DNA from: Cercophora sp. LCS_1
Taxonomy: Eukaryota > Ascomycota > Sordariomycetes > Sordariales > Lasiosphaeriaceae
DNA length: 15,098 bases
Direction: 5' to 3'
NCBI GenBank assembly: GCA_036250225.1
Contig: JAPZLL010000103.1
Coordinates: forward strand, 1-15,098
Shown here: positions 14,912-15,098 of the stretch, in pieces
How positions within the stretch are numbered: position 1 is the first letter of the stretch
Layout of the letters: every line of letters begins with the position of its first letter
Translations under genes and position numbers: made by a program
The notes under the pieces: generated by a model
Told to the model about the DNA's origin: nothing
The model's input: only the letters and a program-made list of their open reading frames with translations
Database searches by the model: none

Positions 14912-15098
14912 GTCACGACCCAGGTCATGACCTCAAGGAGGGCGCACGGGCCACGGTGAGACGCCAATCATAGGAGCACAAGGTGCAAGGGCCCACAAAC
15001 CTGAGCAGACCAATCACGATGGACCCGGCGGTGTTGGACCCGAGCCTCGGGTCCCACAGGCTCGGGACCAACCCCGGACCAGTCACGACGGACCCGGC
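14912..15098. mobile_element. Start of a GC-rich LTR running off the right edge
   Basis: The AT-rich DNA stops at TGTCACGACCCAGG and is replaced by GC-rich, CA-containing, unmutated sequence. TGTCACGACC is a typical fungal gypsy LTR start. The block contains a 22-base unit (15008-15029 and 15077-15098, two mismatches, 69 bases apart) and an inverted repeat GGACCCGAG/CTCGGGTCC (15036-15054). Only one end is visible, so orientation and family stay open. Confidence 0.55.

Noticed and set aside
1..15098. CRISPR array, bacterial operon, phage or plasmid origin
   Set aside because: No regularly spaced repeats, ribosome-binding-site/operon structure or replication genes. All coding signals are eukaryotic transposons.

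Overview
This window looks like a transposon graveyard from a filamentous ascomycete fungus. Most of it is very AT-rich, dense in TpA and poor in CpA. Its broken reading frames carry stops that are nearly all explained by C-to-T or G-to-A changes, which is the footprint of repeat-induced point mutation (RIP). I see no host gene, tRNA, rRNA or CRISPR array. The genus cannot be told from the sequence.

Layout. An LTR-type terminus (1-97) abuts a fragment of an old Ty3/gypsy-type element, here called B, on the minus strand. B's reverse transcriptase is split by a second gypsy-type element, A (241-8058, minus strand). A has two LTRs, a polypurine tract, a 5-bp target duplication (CTAAT) and a primer-binding site of the Tf1/sushi self-priming type. 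A still shows gag, zinc knuckle, protease, RT, RNase H, a deleted integrase and an intact chromodomain. Its gag is in turn interrupted by a DD34E Tc1/mariner-type DNA transposon (5493-6994) with 44-bp terminal inverted repeats. The order of insertion is therefore B, then A, then the DNA transposon.

Right of A, element B continues upstream as RT (8064-8638), a GC-rich unmutated insertion (about 8639-9071), a long degenerate frame of unknown identity (9200-9990), the gag zinc knuckle (10114-10155) and a large gag (to 12744), and then its LTR (about 12971-13232). B's gag carries a 113-bp insertion with inverted ends and a perfect GGAGG target duplication (10535-10647), and a probable 360-bp solo LTR (11399-11758).

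From 13232 to 14430 a second copy of B's LTR and gag start lies head-to-head with the first. Together they form a large imperfect inverted repeat around a RIP-damaged fragment of a third gag copy. The window ends in degenerate AT-rich DNA (14431-14911) and the start of another GC-rich LTR (14912-15098).

I found no new multi-gene system. The most interesting signals are the self-priming primer site, the integrase-core deletion, the 113-bp mini-insertion, the hairpin-bearing GC island and the layered insertion history.
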